Shown: positions 1-9,928 of the stretch, piece after piece
How positions within the stretch are numbered: the first letter of the stretch is position 1
Layout: every line of letters begins with the position of its first letter
NCBI GenBank assembly: GCA_026419775.2
Contig: JAOPGA020000223.1
Location: 1 to 39,359 of the forward strand
DNA length: 39,359 nt
Direction of reading: 5' to 3'
From: Acrasis kona
Taxonomy: Eukaryota > Heterolobosea > Eutetramitea > Acrasida > Acrasidae
Made by a program: the position numbers and the translations under genes
The notes under the pieces: model-generated
Database searches by the model: none
Seen by the model: only the letters and a program-made list of their open reading frames with translations
Told to the model about the DNA's origin: nothing

Positions 1-1
1 T

Positions 2-643
2 TTTCGTGTCCTCCTTTGTGAAGCGATCAAGTGCATGAATAGAATATCCATTATTAAAGGTACAGCATTAGCAAAAAGAAAAAACACGAGTGTGGAGGAT
101 GTTTATGTTGAAGCATTTGATCATGCGTTAAAAAGGGCTCTGTTCCCCATGCATGTAAGGTAGGTCGCCGTGTATTTCAAAAAACTCATTGGACGTTAGG
201 ATTGATCCGCAGGTTGCTTGTAATGGTCAAAGATTAGATAGAATGTACTATATAAGTGATGACAAATTAGCTGTGGAGCACGGAGCAGATCTGTTAGTTA
301 ATGGAGATAGAGTTAATACCAGTAGTTTAGACCACCATGTTCTGGATCAAGCGGAGAATTACTACGGACTTCTACAACCCACCCAGTCCTGGGTTGTTGT
401 ATGGGTTGGGGGAGCAAAACATCGAAAGAAGTTTGAAGACGAATACAACAACATCAATTCCAAAATTGCATATTTAGAACATGATGTAGAATTTTCAAAG
501 GTAGACGTTTTCTTTGCGGGTGGTGATACTCGCCGAATTTCAGTTATACCCCCAGATTTTCTAAACAGCAAAACTTCAATGCAATGATGCGAAGAATGAA
601 AGGCAAGAATTTGGATGTGGAGGCAGTCATGAAGGAGCAATGA
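2..643 (+). CDS. Partial unrecognised gene, two exons, 3' frameshift
   Basis: The reading frame is open from the left edge to position 154. A 58-nt GT-AG intron (155-212, gtaagg...ccgcag) then joins in phase 0 to an exon at 213, giving ...FPMH|VACNGQRLDRMYY. The first exon is a basic helical segment rich in Ala and Lys; the second is mixed alpha/beta in composition. In a run of five C near 550 the frame changes: the annotated frame stops at 585-587, while the next frame reads on as ...FSKQQNFNAMMRRMKGKN to a TGA at 641-643. That tail looks coding, so one C is probably missing by mutation or sequencing error. I do not recognise the family. The 5' end lies outside the window. Confidence 0.5.
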
Positions 644-1074
644 AGTATCTCGGCCAGATTCAAATAAATTTTAAATTCTGCTGCACTAAATCTCTACTAT
701 AATCATGATAGACATAATGATGAATTGTAATCACAACAAAAGTACTCAATATGTTATTGTAGTGGGTGGTGGAGCGAATGTTACCGTCAAGATTCCCTCA
801 CCTCTTCATATGTGTATCCACACTTCCATGCATAAGGATTTGTGGTATACGGATGATACAGCAGGCAGTATAGATTTCATTGTGTGATGATGAGTTGACT
901 ATTGGGACAAATGCAATTCTGGTATCATCCTCATCGTCCACCTTATTACAAATGTATTGTGATATTAGGAGTACGATAACATGATTCAACAATAACAAAG
1001 AACTGTCGCGTGATTCTCAAGTCACAACATGATTTTAAAATACACGTAATAATTTTCGAGCGACAATTTAATGC
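644..1074. other. Intergenic, nothing recognised
   Basis: AT-rich sequence with only short, unconvincing reading frames on both strands. No repeat, RNA gene or promoter motif could be supported. Confidence 0.5.
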
Positions 1075-2328
1075 TCAACTGACATAATGAATGTTGGATG
1101 CACTTTCCTTTTTCTTTCCTTTTTTTTTAATTTCTATAATCTTCTTCTCCATTTTCTCCCTTCTGGTCGAGTTTTGATTATTTTTGAGATACGACTCCAA
1201 CAGTGAGACCACATCCAGTAAAGGTGCCACCTTTAACAATGCGGAACTTGCGTTCCAGATAATTCCTCCACACTCATCCTCGCTTTTGCACACAAATTTA
1301 GCATAAACTTCACAAAACTCTACGAGCTCACTCACAGTCTCTCTCACCTCACGAGAAATATCTGAAGTACATCTGCAGAAACATGCTAACATGTTAACAC
1401 ATTTAATAACAATCGCTCTGTAATATTTTCCGGCCTCAGTCTCAATGAATTTTGCGCGCCTCTGCTCAAAAGTAGCCCTGATGGGTAGAATGGTTGCTTT
1501 GTCCGGCTGCAGTTCAACATTGATTGAGTTGTCTTCGGATTTGATCTTGGTTGGTCCGTTATGACTGTAAACGTTGAGGTACGGAACAAAGTCAGCCACA
1601 TAGAATGTACCTGTAGAGGTTAGAGTAAAATCAATCAAACAGCACCTACCGATTAGGATCTTTTCGGACGGGACTTCGTGCTTCATACCAAGTAGGACGG
1701 TTTCAGCATTCAGTTGCACACCATCGACAGAAACCAATGTGGCGTGTACAGCATACCCGGACGCGGTGAATGTGCTAACCATGCCAGAGCAGGACTGTGA
1801 GCACTTGGGCACGTAAGTGTTTCGAGGCTTGAAGAAATTTTCGATCATATGGTCATAGTCCATCAAAATACCTCCTCCATAACCAGTATCCCAGATAATT
1901 CTTCTAGAGTATTTTTGAATGTCATCCATCTTGTACTTATTAAGGCTAGCCGTATCGTCTTTAAACACATGGTCTAGAAATGCTGCGAAATGTTCAGCTG
2001 GTCTTTTCTTAAATGTAAGATTTTGTAAATTAATGTTTACTTCAATAATATCCTTCTTTGTGTCAAACGTTACGACTACGTCTCCTACCTTCACAGTGAT
2101 TGAGGACACAAGGACACCACCATCAGAAGATGATCCAAGAGAAGTTGGGACTGCTAGAACACTGGCTAAAGGCTTTTGTTGTCTTTTTGATGGATTAAAT
2201 CTTGTACTCTTAGGATTAAAGGAATATGCTGTCGGCGTTTCATTATTCAAAACTACATCCTGAGCAACAACTTCTTCTCTTGATGAATGTTTTGGTGAAA
2301 TTTGTCTTAAGTCTGTGTGCTTGTCCAT
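1075..2328 (-). CDS. Unrecognised 417-residue protein
   Basis: A single open frame of 417 codons. The ATG at 2328 is the first in frame and lies only 36 bp from the TTAA end of the foldback element (2365), so that insertion sits in its promoter. The N-terminal 60 residues are polar and low in structure. The middle (about 70-290) has the alternating hydrophobic pattern of a beta-rich globular domain (VSSITVKVGDVVVTFDTKK) with several Cys. Residues 300-375 look helical, and the C-terminus is a Lys-rich tail (KKIIEIKKKGKKKE). No signal peptide or membrane segment is seen. I do not recognise the family. It could be a host gene or a transposon passenger; no inverted ends around it were found apart from the neighbouring foldback. 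Confidence 0.6.
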   Translation of the reverse strand: MDKHTDLRQISPKHSSREEVVAQDVVLNNETPTAYSFNPKSTRFNPSKRQQKPLASVLAVPTSLGSSSDGGVLVSSITVKVGDVVVTFDTKKDIIEVNINLQNLTFKKRPAEHFAAFLDHVFKDDTASLNKYKMDDIQKYSRRIIWDTGYGGGILMDYDHMIENFFKPRNTYVPKCSQSCSGMVSTFTASGYAVHATLVSVDGVQLNAETVLLGMKHEVPSEKILIGRCCLIDFTLTSTGTFYVADFVPYLNVYSHNGPTKIKSEDNSINVELQPDKATILPIRATFEQRRAKFIETEAGKYYRAIVIKCVNMLACFCRCTSDISREVRETVSELVEFCEVYAKFVCKSEDECGGIIWNASSALLKVAPLLDVVSLLESYLKNNQNSTRREKMEKKIIEIKKKGKKKESASNIHYVS

Positions 2329-2364
2329 TGTTTGTTTGGGGATGCGCAGGACCTCATTTATTTA

Positions 2365-3457
2365 TTAACCTTGTAAAAGGAAGTCAACTCTACCTAAGGA
2401 GGAGTAGGTCTATACACACATAAGAAGTTGCTCACCAGGCAGGTGCAGTCCCAACGGGACCGCTTAACGTAACGTAGAAATATTCATTAAGGATATGAGA
2501 AGTATATTATAATAGTAAGTAAACACTTCGCCGTCACGGAAACGGCTACTTTCATCTACACGTTCATGGTCAACACAGCCAAACGTCGCAATAATAATAT
2601 GTGTTAGAGCTAGCTCACCTCAACGTCGTAGTAGCTTTATGATGCAACAATAAATCATGTACTCATGAGAAATTTTTATACATCAACTTTAAAAGTTCAA
2701 CCGAAAAGTAGGATCCATTCACGGAAAGCACGCAAAAGTAACTTCACAGTAGGCTCTACCTACGGAAACCACACAAAAGTAACCTCACAGTAGGCTCCAC
2801 CTACTGAAACCACACAAAAGTAACTTCACAGTAGGCTCCACCTACGGAAAGCCCGAAGGCAATTGAAGCTGAGCATACAGTCAACATTTAATTTACAAAC
2901 GCAAAGATTAACTTTAAAGTTAAATAAAGCAAGGAATGTAGGGGAAGTTAGTCGAACTTTCTGAGAAATGTGTGGTAGGTACCTGATTCCCCTCCATTTC
3001 TTAATGTCTTTAACTATTAAAGTTAATGTGTGCTTATTAGCAATAAAGCTTCGGCTTTGAACTCGGCTGCAATTGCCTTCGTGCTTTTCCGTTGGTGGAG
3101 CCTATTTTTATGTTACGTATTTCGTACTTTTACCGTATGTGGAGTATACTTTTCATGAGTAAATGATGCATCATAAAGTTACTACGACGTTGAGGTGAGC
3201 TAGCTCTAACGTGTAGACACATTTAAATTACTACGACAGCGTTTGGCTGTGTATACCTAAACGTGGAGATAAAAGTAGCCGTCCCCGTGACGTCGAAGTG
3301 TTTACTTACTATTATAATATACTTCTTATATCCTTAATGAATATTTCTACGTTACGTTAAGCGGTCCCGTTGGGACTGCGCCTGCCTGGTGAGCAACTTC
3401 TTAGGTGTGTAGATCTACTCCTCCTGAGGTTGAGTTGACTTCCTTTTACAAGGTTAA
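2365..3457. mobile_element. 1.09-kb foldback element with TTAA ends (piggyBac-type MITE)
   Basis: The outer ends are TTAA-CCTTGTAAAAGGAAG on the left and its reverse complement on the right (ending GGTTAA at 3457). The two arms match almost base for base over about 290 bp (2365-2660 against 3165-3457). Weaker pairing continues inward: the GAAGGCAATT block at 2855-2895 pairs with 3060-3090, leaving a short loop near 2960-2990. The TTAA at each border with CC...GG termini is the signature of piggyBac-like target duplication. It has no ORF of its own, so it is non-autonomous. A decayed piggyBac transposase lies at 32.6-34.0 kb, but its termini were not matched to this element. A transcript through the element would form a very long hairpin. 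Confidence 0.85.
2729..2851 (+). repeat. Three 41-bp tandem units inside the foldback
   Basis: Units at 2729-2769, 2770-2810 and 2811-2851 share AAAAGTAACYTCACAGTAGG and differ at only a few bases. The right arm has just one or two degenerate counterparts (about 3095-3160), so the array expanded after the arms formed. Confidence 0.85.
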
Positions 3458-3492
3458 CTGTAGCCGCACTGTTTATGCAGACTTTGTAAATT

Positions 3493-3684
3493 ATGGGAAG
3501 ACTGAGACGGAACGACTGTTCAAAGGTGTGTAAAGTGCTTAGGATCAATATTAAGGAATATGTACTTCCTGGAGTACAAGATTTGAACTCAATCAAGAAG
3601 TCCACAGAAGTAGAAGTACAGGAACTGATAGAAGTGATCTCCTTAAACAAAAAGATCAAGCATAAATTAGAGGCACAAAAATGA
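3493..3684 (+). CDS. Small unrecognised ORF, 63 residues
   Basis: It starts with ATG 36 bp beyond the right TTAA of the foldback and ends at 3684. The protein is basic at the N-terminus (MGRLRRNDCSK) and probably helical in the second half (EVEVQELIEVISLNKKIK). Nothing identifies its family. It could be a chance ORF or the stub of a gene whose upstream part was displaced by the foldback. The remaining sequence up to 3910 shows nothing recognisable. Confidence 0.25.
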   Translation: MGRLRRNDCSKVCKVLRINIKEYVLPGVQDLNSIKKSTEVEVQELIEVISLNKKIKHKLEAQK

Positions 3685-3910
3685 TAGTTAAAGCGTTTCG
3701 AAAATTAAATATTTGAGCCTCCAGTCAATTATTCTTGTTTGTAATTTTTCTTCAATTAATTCCGCAAAATTGGATGAAGTTGAAGCAATTGGGTGGGAAT
3801 GAACCTTTTCCGCGTATTCCTAGGGAACTTTTTGAAGGTACTTTCATATGTATGAATGTCATGGAGTCATTCGACCTGTCAACGAAGCAAATTTGACAAC
3901 ATTAAATTAT

Positions 3911-6900
3911 TTATTTTTTGGACATTTCAATCAAGGATTCAGATTTTCTTCTCAAGTCCAACGATACATCTATAAAACTCCAAAGAATAGCTACTGGTAA
4001 ACTTCCCTTCATGAGGCATTCAGTATAACTTAGTCCATCAATCTCTTCACGTGCAAGACTAAAGTTATCATTCGACATGTCATCAGAAGTAGCATCAAAT
4101 TCCAACACACGCTTCAACAATCCCTTACCCTTCTTTGCTTCTCTCTTGACATGATTCCAATCCACCAAAGAGCTTATCGGAACTCCCATCAACAACAAGA
4201 CGGATCTCATCACCGAAGTATTCACTCCCTCTCCATTTCCTGCTAATATCTCTGATAGCGTGACTTGTTTGATCTTACTTACTTCTCCTCTAGAACGTTC
4301 CATATTTACTTTCATATCCTCCAGTACCATTTTTGCTTCCTGGTTCATATCTTGTAAATTCTTCTCAACATCGAGAACTAGTTGCGATTTCTGTACGTCG
4401 ACCGACGGTACAGGTTCGACAATTGGTTCAAAATCTTGAATGACGACAGGTTCGACAGTTGGTTCAGAATCTTGAATGACGACAGGTTCATCGATGACAA
4501 TTGATTCAAATTCCATCATGGCGCTCAAAATCTCTTCTCTTTCATCTCCTACTGCACTGACCAAAGCGCTCGCAATTTGTAAATCTGATTTGACGATTGG
4601 TTCAGGTTCTTCAGATTCCACTTCTTCTTCTTCTTGTACTGGTTCAGGTACAATCGGATCAACAAGAACAGGTGGTGACGATTCCACATGAACGTTTATA
4701 TTTTCAATTTGTAACAAAGGCTCATCATGTGGGATTTGAGGAGAAGAAGGAGGCGAAATGACTTCTTCTGGTTGTGGTATATTATAAACTTCTTCTGGAA
4801 TCAACACTGATTCTTCCAACTCTTGATCGACCTTTATAACTTCTACTAATTCGATAGGAGATGAAGAAGGCGAAGGAACAGTTGTATATTGTTCTTGTTC
4901 CTCTATATCAGGTTTACGTTTCCTAACACAACCAATGACAACCAATACAATCGCCATGATAATGAATGCCAACAAACAACACCCAAATACAACACCCAAC
5001 ACAATACCAACAATCATGCCCGTATAATTAGTCACCAAAGGTGATGATGATGGTTTGGGTTTTAACGCACCAGAAGTTCCCAAATTTTGACTTCCGTAAT
5101 AAACTACACTAATGGAAGCATTTTTTGATGATTGCTTACCATCACGTCTACTTCCAACTACCAAATTGACCAAACTCACACAAATGTAAAATTTCTCAGT
5201 AGTGAGATCGCTTATTAACGAACCATCCGTAAAATAAGTATAACCTTCGGAAACGATTTGATTTTTGACATCAATCAATTGAGATCCATATTGAGTCACA
5301 TCACTATCGACCGAACCCAACATGATGTAATTCGTTTTAGGCAGATAACTTGATGCTATTCTTGTTCGCTGTATTTTCTCCAGTATTTACGATAAAGAGT
5401 TGACTGCCATCTGATTTGAATTCGACTCGACTCGATACCTTTTTTAAATGAGACGAAGATTGTAACCAAATTTCACTTGCTACTCCAGAGGGTAATAAGG
5501 ATGGGAAATTAAACATGACATAGATTTGAACGCCTGGTGCTGATATGCTTGGAGCGAAGCATAATCCTTGTTTACTTGATCGAGAGAAATCGGCGTTGAT
5601 TTGTAGCTGGTTGTTGGGTGAGGTTTGGTAGGTTGCGGGAGTGACGTCGCTGTTGATTTGAGTAAAGATGCCTGCGTAGATATTGGGTTGGATTGTTTGG
5701 TTGAATGAATTGTGGAGAAGTGATGAGGTGATCATGTTGATTTGACAGCTTTGACCGATGTATTCTGGTGATTTACATTCGCAGTCATCTGTTGATATAC
5801 AAATGCCATTACCAGAACAAACAAGTGGATTCGTACTGGATATGCCAAAGCATTGGATGGAGGTGGCGGGGGTGGGAGTTGGTGTTGCAGTGGGTGTAAG
5901 TGTTGGGGCGGGTGTGGGTGTAGGTGTGGGTGTAGGTGTGGGAGTAGGTGTTGGTGTGGTAGGTGTGGGTGTAGGTGTGGGTGTAGGGGTGGGAGTAGGT
6001 GTTGGGGTGGTAGGGGTGGGTGTGGGAGTATGTGTTGGAGTGGGTGTAGGTGTAAGTGTTGGTGTAGGTGTAGGTGTAGGAGTTGGTGTTGGTGTAGGAG
6101 TTGGAGTGGGTGTAGGTGTGGGAGTAGGTGTTGGTGTGGGGGTGGGAGTTGGTGTTGGAGTTTCAGTAGGGGTAGGTGTAGGGGTAGGTGTGAGTGTGGG
6201 GGTAGGTGTAGGGGTAGGTGTTGGTGTTGGTGTGGGGGTAGAAGTGAGTGTTGGTGTAGGTGTAGGGGTAGGTGTGAGTGTTGGTGTAGGTGTTGGTGTT
6301 GGTGTGGGAGTTGGTGTTGGAGTTTCAGTAGGGGTAGGGGTAGGTGTGGGAGTAGGTGTTGGGGTGGGTGTGGGTGTATCAGTGGGAGTTGGTGTTGGTG
6401 TGGGAGTTGGTGTTGGAGTTTCAGTAGGGGTAGGTGTGAGTGTGGGGGTAGGTGTTGGTGTGGATGTAGGTGTGGGTGTGGGTGTAGGTGTGGGTGTATC
6501 AGTGGGTGTAGGTGTTAGGGTAGGTGTTGGTGTGGGGGTAGGTGTTGGTGTGGGTGTAGGTGTAGGTGTAGGTGTTGGTGTTGGAGTTTCAGTAGGGGTA
6601 AGAGTAGGTGTGGGAGTTGGTGTGGGTGTATCAGTGGGTGTAGGTGTTGGTGTGAGGGTGGGTGTTGTGGTTGGTGTTGGTGTTGGGGTGGGAGTAGGCC
6701 TAGAAGTTGGTGCAGGTCTAGCTGTAGGCACACCGTATGTGGACATTAGAGCATGTATATTACCAGCAGAAGTAAGAGTTATTTTTATGCTTGTTGACAT
6801 GCGGACAGGTACATCGCTTGAAGTAGTAGTTCCTATACCGAACTGTCCAGAACTTGAAAGAGTCAGTCCGAATTTCAACGTTTTATACTTACGCGTTACT

Positions 6901-8191
6901 TCCGAATGAATATACCTCTCCATCTAAAGTAAGCACATTGGCAAAGATTCTACCACATGCGGCGTTTATGACAAATTTTCCTGTCAGTGCTCCAGTAATA
7001 GCCGTAGGAGTACTCGTTGAAGTTGTCCCTCCAATGCCGAGCTGTCCATTACTTAAATGATTAAATACATGCTCTTAAAACTAACGCTTACTCATTAAGT
7101 CCAAAAGAGTACGCAATGCCATCTGATGTCACGATAATACTAAACTTTGTACCACCCGCAGCAGCAACGATTTTACCTCTCCATGGTCCATTAGCAAGAA
7201 TTGTAGGTATATTAACACTATTAGTATTTCCAGTGCCAAGCTGTCCATTACTATTAATGTTAGATTGTTACGTGTATTTCTACTCACGTGTTAGAACCGA
7301 ATGAGTACGCATCGCCATTCCCTGTTATAATAATATAAAATGCGTCACCCGAAACGACTTGCACGATATTTCCTCTCCAAGGTCCGTTGGAAATGATAGT
7401 AGGAATGCTACGTGTTCCAGAACTTCCAATGCCAATTTCGGAGGCACTAGATGACGTTAAATTGTTGATTATGTTTCTACTTACCTCCCACTTCCATACG
7501 CATTACCATCAGATGTTACAATCATACAACTATTAGTAGTACAATCGGCAGTCACAACTTTACCACTCCATACTCCACTTGTAATAATAGTAGGAGTGAG
7601 TCTTTGAGTAGTATCTCCAGTGCCAAGCTGTCCATTACTATTAATGTTAGATTGTTACGTGTATTTCTACTCACGGATTATAACCGAATGAGTATACGTC
7701 ACCGTCTCGTGTTACAATCATAGCAGAGGTTGCTCCACCCGCTATTGCAGTCACCTTTCCGTTCCAGGTTCCGTCAATTAAAACTGGTGAGGTTTGTTGG
7801 GTAGTACTTCCAATGCCAAGTTGTCCATTTCTATTAACGTTATATAATTCATGTGTGTGTTCACTTACCCGTTAAGTCCGAATGAGTACGCATTACCAGC
7901 TGATGTAATAGCATAACTACTTAGCCCACTTTGTGAAGCAACAACTTGCACAACAGTGTTACCTCCAAAACCAGAACTAATATCAACAGGAGTACTCTGT
8001 GGAGTAGTATTTCCATTCCCCAGCATCCCATTGCTTGATGTAGTTAGTTATTATTGTTGCACAAAGTGTGTTTACTTGTTATAACCAACCGATAACTGCG
8101 CCAAAACAACAGTTAGCAAGTTCAAAATCACCACACATCGCACTACAAGGGATGGAAAATTGGCGTTGTTGCCGGTAACACTCATTACCAT
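3911..8191 (-). CDS. RCC1-repeat / Thr-Pro stalk / EGF-like / single-pass membrane protein
   Basis: The start is probably Met at 8191 (or 8185), giving an N-terminus with a hydrophobic signal segment ([17 protein letters not shown]); a Met at 8275 would add 28 polar residues. Eight exons are separated by seven introns of 37-42 nt, all in phase 2: 8034-8075, 7831-7868, 7638-7674, 7447-7484, 7251-7287, 7052-7091 and 6853-6892. Each exon from 8033 down to 6893 encodes one RCC1-type blade (NGQLGIG...AYSFGLN), and the last exon begins with another. After the blades come about 290 residues of TP repeats, an EGF-like module ([16 protein letters not shown]), an extracellular domain, one membrane helix (about 4940-5020) followed by RKRK, an acidic Pro-rich tail and a helical C-terminus. 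The C-terminal segment around LLLMGVP...[11 protein letters not shown] faintly recalls a dynein stalk region; this is weak. The frame breaks once near 5380. The likely role is a cell-surface receptor or adhesin (inference). Confidence 0.8.
5861..6705 (+). repeat. (GGTGTN)n hexanucleotide array encoding the Thr-Pro stalk
   Basis: About 840 bp of near-perfect six-base units on the plus strand (GGTGTA, GGTGTG, GGTGTT, GGAGTT). On the minus strand this reads as alternating Thr-Pro codons. A higher-order unit recurs, including GGAGTTTCAGTAGGGGTAGG, which inserts ETPTPTP. The plus strand is G/T only over long stretches and could form G-quadruplexes. The plus-strand frame through it (Val-Gly repeats) is a shadow. 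Confidence 0.9.
7251..7287 (-). repeat. RCC1-gene intron identical to the one at 7638-7674
   Basis: This 37-nt intron and the one at 7638-7674 are identical base for base, as are about 12 bp of the downstream exon (AATGGACAGCTTGGCACTGG). Two of the seven introns are therefore a recent duplicate or gene-conversion pair. Confidence 0.9.
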
Positions 8192-8273
8192 TGCTTCAAT
8201 TTGAGAGCTTGTGTGTTTTTTTATTAACCAAGATGCATACTCCGGGCTTTTTGAATTGGAGTTCTTTGATGTC

Positions 8274-9015
8274 ATGTTAAAATCACACCACGACCATACT
8301 ATTAATAGTATAATTGAGAGCAGGGCTATTAACCTTATAAGGCAAGTTTTAGGTCAAAAGCCTCAAGCCTCCCTTTTTGTGCGCAGCGAACAACCAAGTA
8401 GTACTAAAAATTCATGGAGCAAGAAAGTACGCAAAGCGAGGAAGGAAGAGAAAGGAACACCTCAACCACAACAAGAACAATTTGACGCGGTTGAAAAGGA
8501 CAACAGTGCTCATTCTGTAATTACATCTGCCTGACTTGTAATCTTATATACAGATGTGAACAAAGAAGTGACAGACATTGATGACCCACTTCTTTCGATT
8601 GCCAACCGGCAAGTGATTGAGAACGCACCCAAGGCATTAATTACGTCTTTCCTAAGTAAACTTGAAGCTGTGCTTGCTATTAAGCATTCAAAAAGGACCT
8701 CAACAACCATTTGTACTGGAATACGTTCTACCGGAAAACACTTGTACCAGTACGACAACGGCAAGAAGGGATGGGCTGAAGGTAAAGTTGGAGTTAGCTT
8801 AAGAACACCTTTGTTACGTCTTTTGGATAGAATGCATGTACTCAGCGACTGCTCCTGATGTAGAAAATGATGTTCAATTTGGAGGTGCGTCACCTTTTGC
8901 AAGCGACGACAACAATTATTTTGAAGAGGATTGCAACAGTGGGAACATCGAAGGAGACCAAGAAATCGACTTTAGGTTGGGCGAGGACTTTTTTAACTTT
9001 ACAAACGCTTTATAA
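8274..9015 (+). CDS. Unrecognised gene with broken frame
   Basis: Three consecutive coding-like segments lie in changing frames. The first starts at ATG 8274 (MLKSHHDHTINSIIES) and runs to about 8520. The second runs from about 8556 to 8845 (KEVTDIDDPLLSIANRQ). The third is an acidic tail that runs to a stop at 9013-9015 (APDVENDVQFGG...). The first joint could be a GT-AG intron ending at ACAG 8553. The second joint, near 8840, needs a one-base shift. The first part is Lys/Arg-rich (SWSKKVRKARKEEKG). I do not recognise the family. The ATG lies 82 bp from the start of the divergent RCC1 gene, so the two probably share a promoter. It may be a degenerating gene. Confidence 0.4.
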
Positions 9016-9206
9016 ATTCATTATTTTATCTATTTACTTGTTCTGCTTGTTTGAGAGTTCACACAATGGTCAGTTATGATAGTGCCATACTTCCACTGTC
9101 ATCTTTGACGTATGTTGACGTTAAACTATAAATAGTAATATTGAGTGAGAGGATTATTATGTCATCGGAGATTTCAATAGCGCATGGGAGGATTCATCAT
9201 GGGTAG

Positions 9207-9779
9207 TCACGTCAAGTCACAAAAGTAGCGTTACAATTTACGTATGAAAAGAAAACCTCAGAGCAACCACATCGTATAGAACAGCGTGTTGACTATGGTC
9301 AGGATTCTGATACTGATAGATTACAGCCTACTGACTATTTTATTGAGAACAACGGTTTAGATATCTTTGGTCATGAAACTCCTAATACTTCAAATTCTAA
9401 CAGCTACAGTCTCCTGATGAAATTTAAAGCCGACTTTTCTTCCGAGTGCTTCGACACTCAGGTCACATCCAAAGAGGTAAGCGGTCGAGTCTGGGACCAT
9501 TGAAATTCAAACACTTTTTAGGATGCATTTAGAGCGTTGGTCGAGACTGCCAAAAAATATAAACAAATAATAGATGCACTCAATCGCAGTGTTGGGGTAT
9601 ATTTTACCTCCCTCCCAAATTGTCCTCTTTTTGTTCTCAAAGCAATATTTGTTGATGCTGGATACGATGTTCACGAGACTGATGTTTTCGGATTTACCAC
9701 CATGGAACGGGCGGATATTAATGGTTTGGGCGAAAGATTGAGAGGAATAGCTCAACATGTTCATTGTAACTTTAAATAA
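9207..9779 (+). CDS. Unrecognised spliced gene ending beside a transposon
   Basis: An open frame from 9207 ends at GAG 9476. A 45-nt intron (9477-9521, gtaagc...tttttag) then joins in phase 0 to DAFRALVETAKKYKQ and continues to a TAA at 9777-9779. The first exon is acidic and Asn/Asp-rich; the second looks like a compact alpha/beta domain (VYFTSLPNCPLFVLKAIFVDAG would be one core, shown here as its location only: 9594-9660). No in-frame ATG occurs before 9417, so an upstream exon is likely. The stop is 19 bp from the left end of the 4.8-kb element at 9799. Family unknown. Confidence 0.45.
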
Positions 9780-9798
9780 CAAAAATATATAATTACCA

Positions 9799-9844
9799 TT
9801 CCCTGAACCATGATAAAATATATTGGGCAACCGAATGATCAGAA
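9799..9844 (+). repeat. Left terminal inverted repeat of the 4.8-kb element
   Basis: 46 bp starting TTCCCTGAACCATGATAAAA. It matches the reverse complement of 14544-14589 except for one C/T difference. Confidence 0.9.
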
Positions 9845-9928
9845 ATACAAATTGGGCATCCGAGGACCCAAAATAAAATATACTTTCAAAAACAGAACCT
9901 TGTTACAATATATTCTGAAGGGTGTCGG

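Noticed and set aside
5758-6909. Plus-strand Val-Gly repeat protein (383 codons) and a Cys/Gly-rich 221-codon frame
   Set aside because: Both are shadows of the Thr-Pro hexamer array. The minus frame has flanking domains, splice sites and a signal peptide; the plus frames have none.
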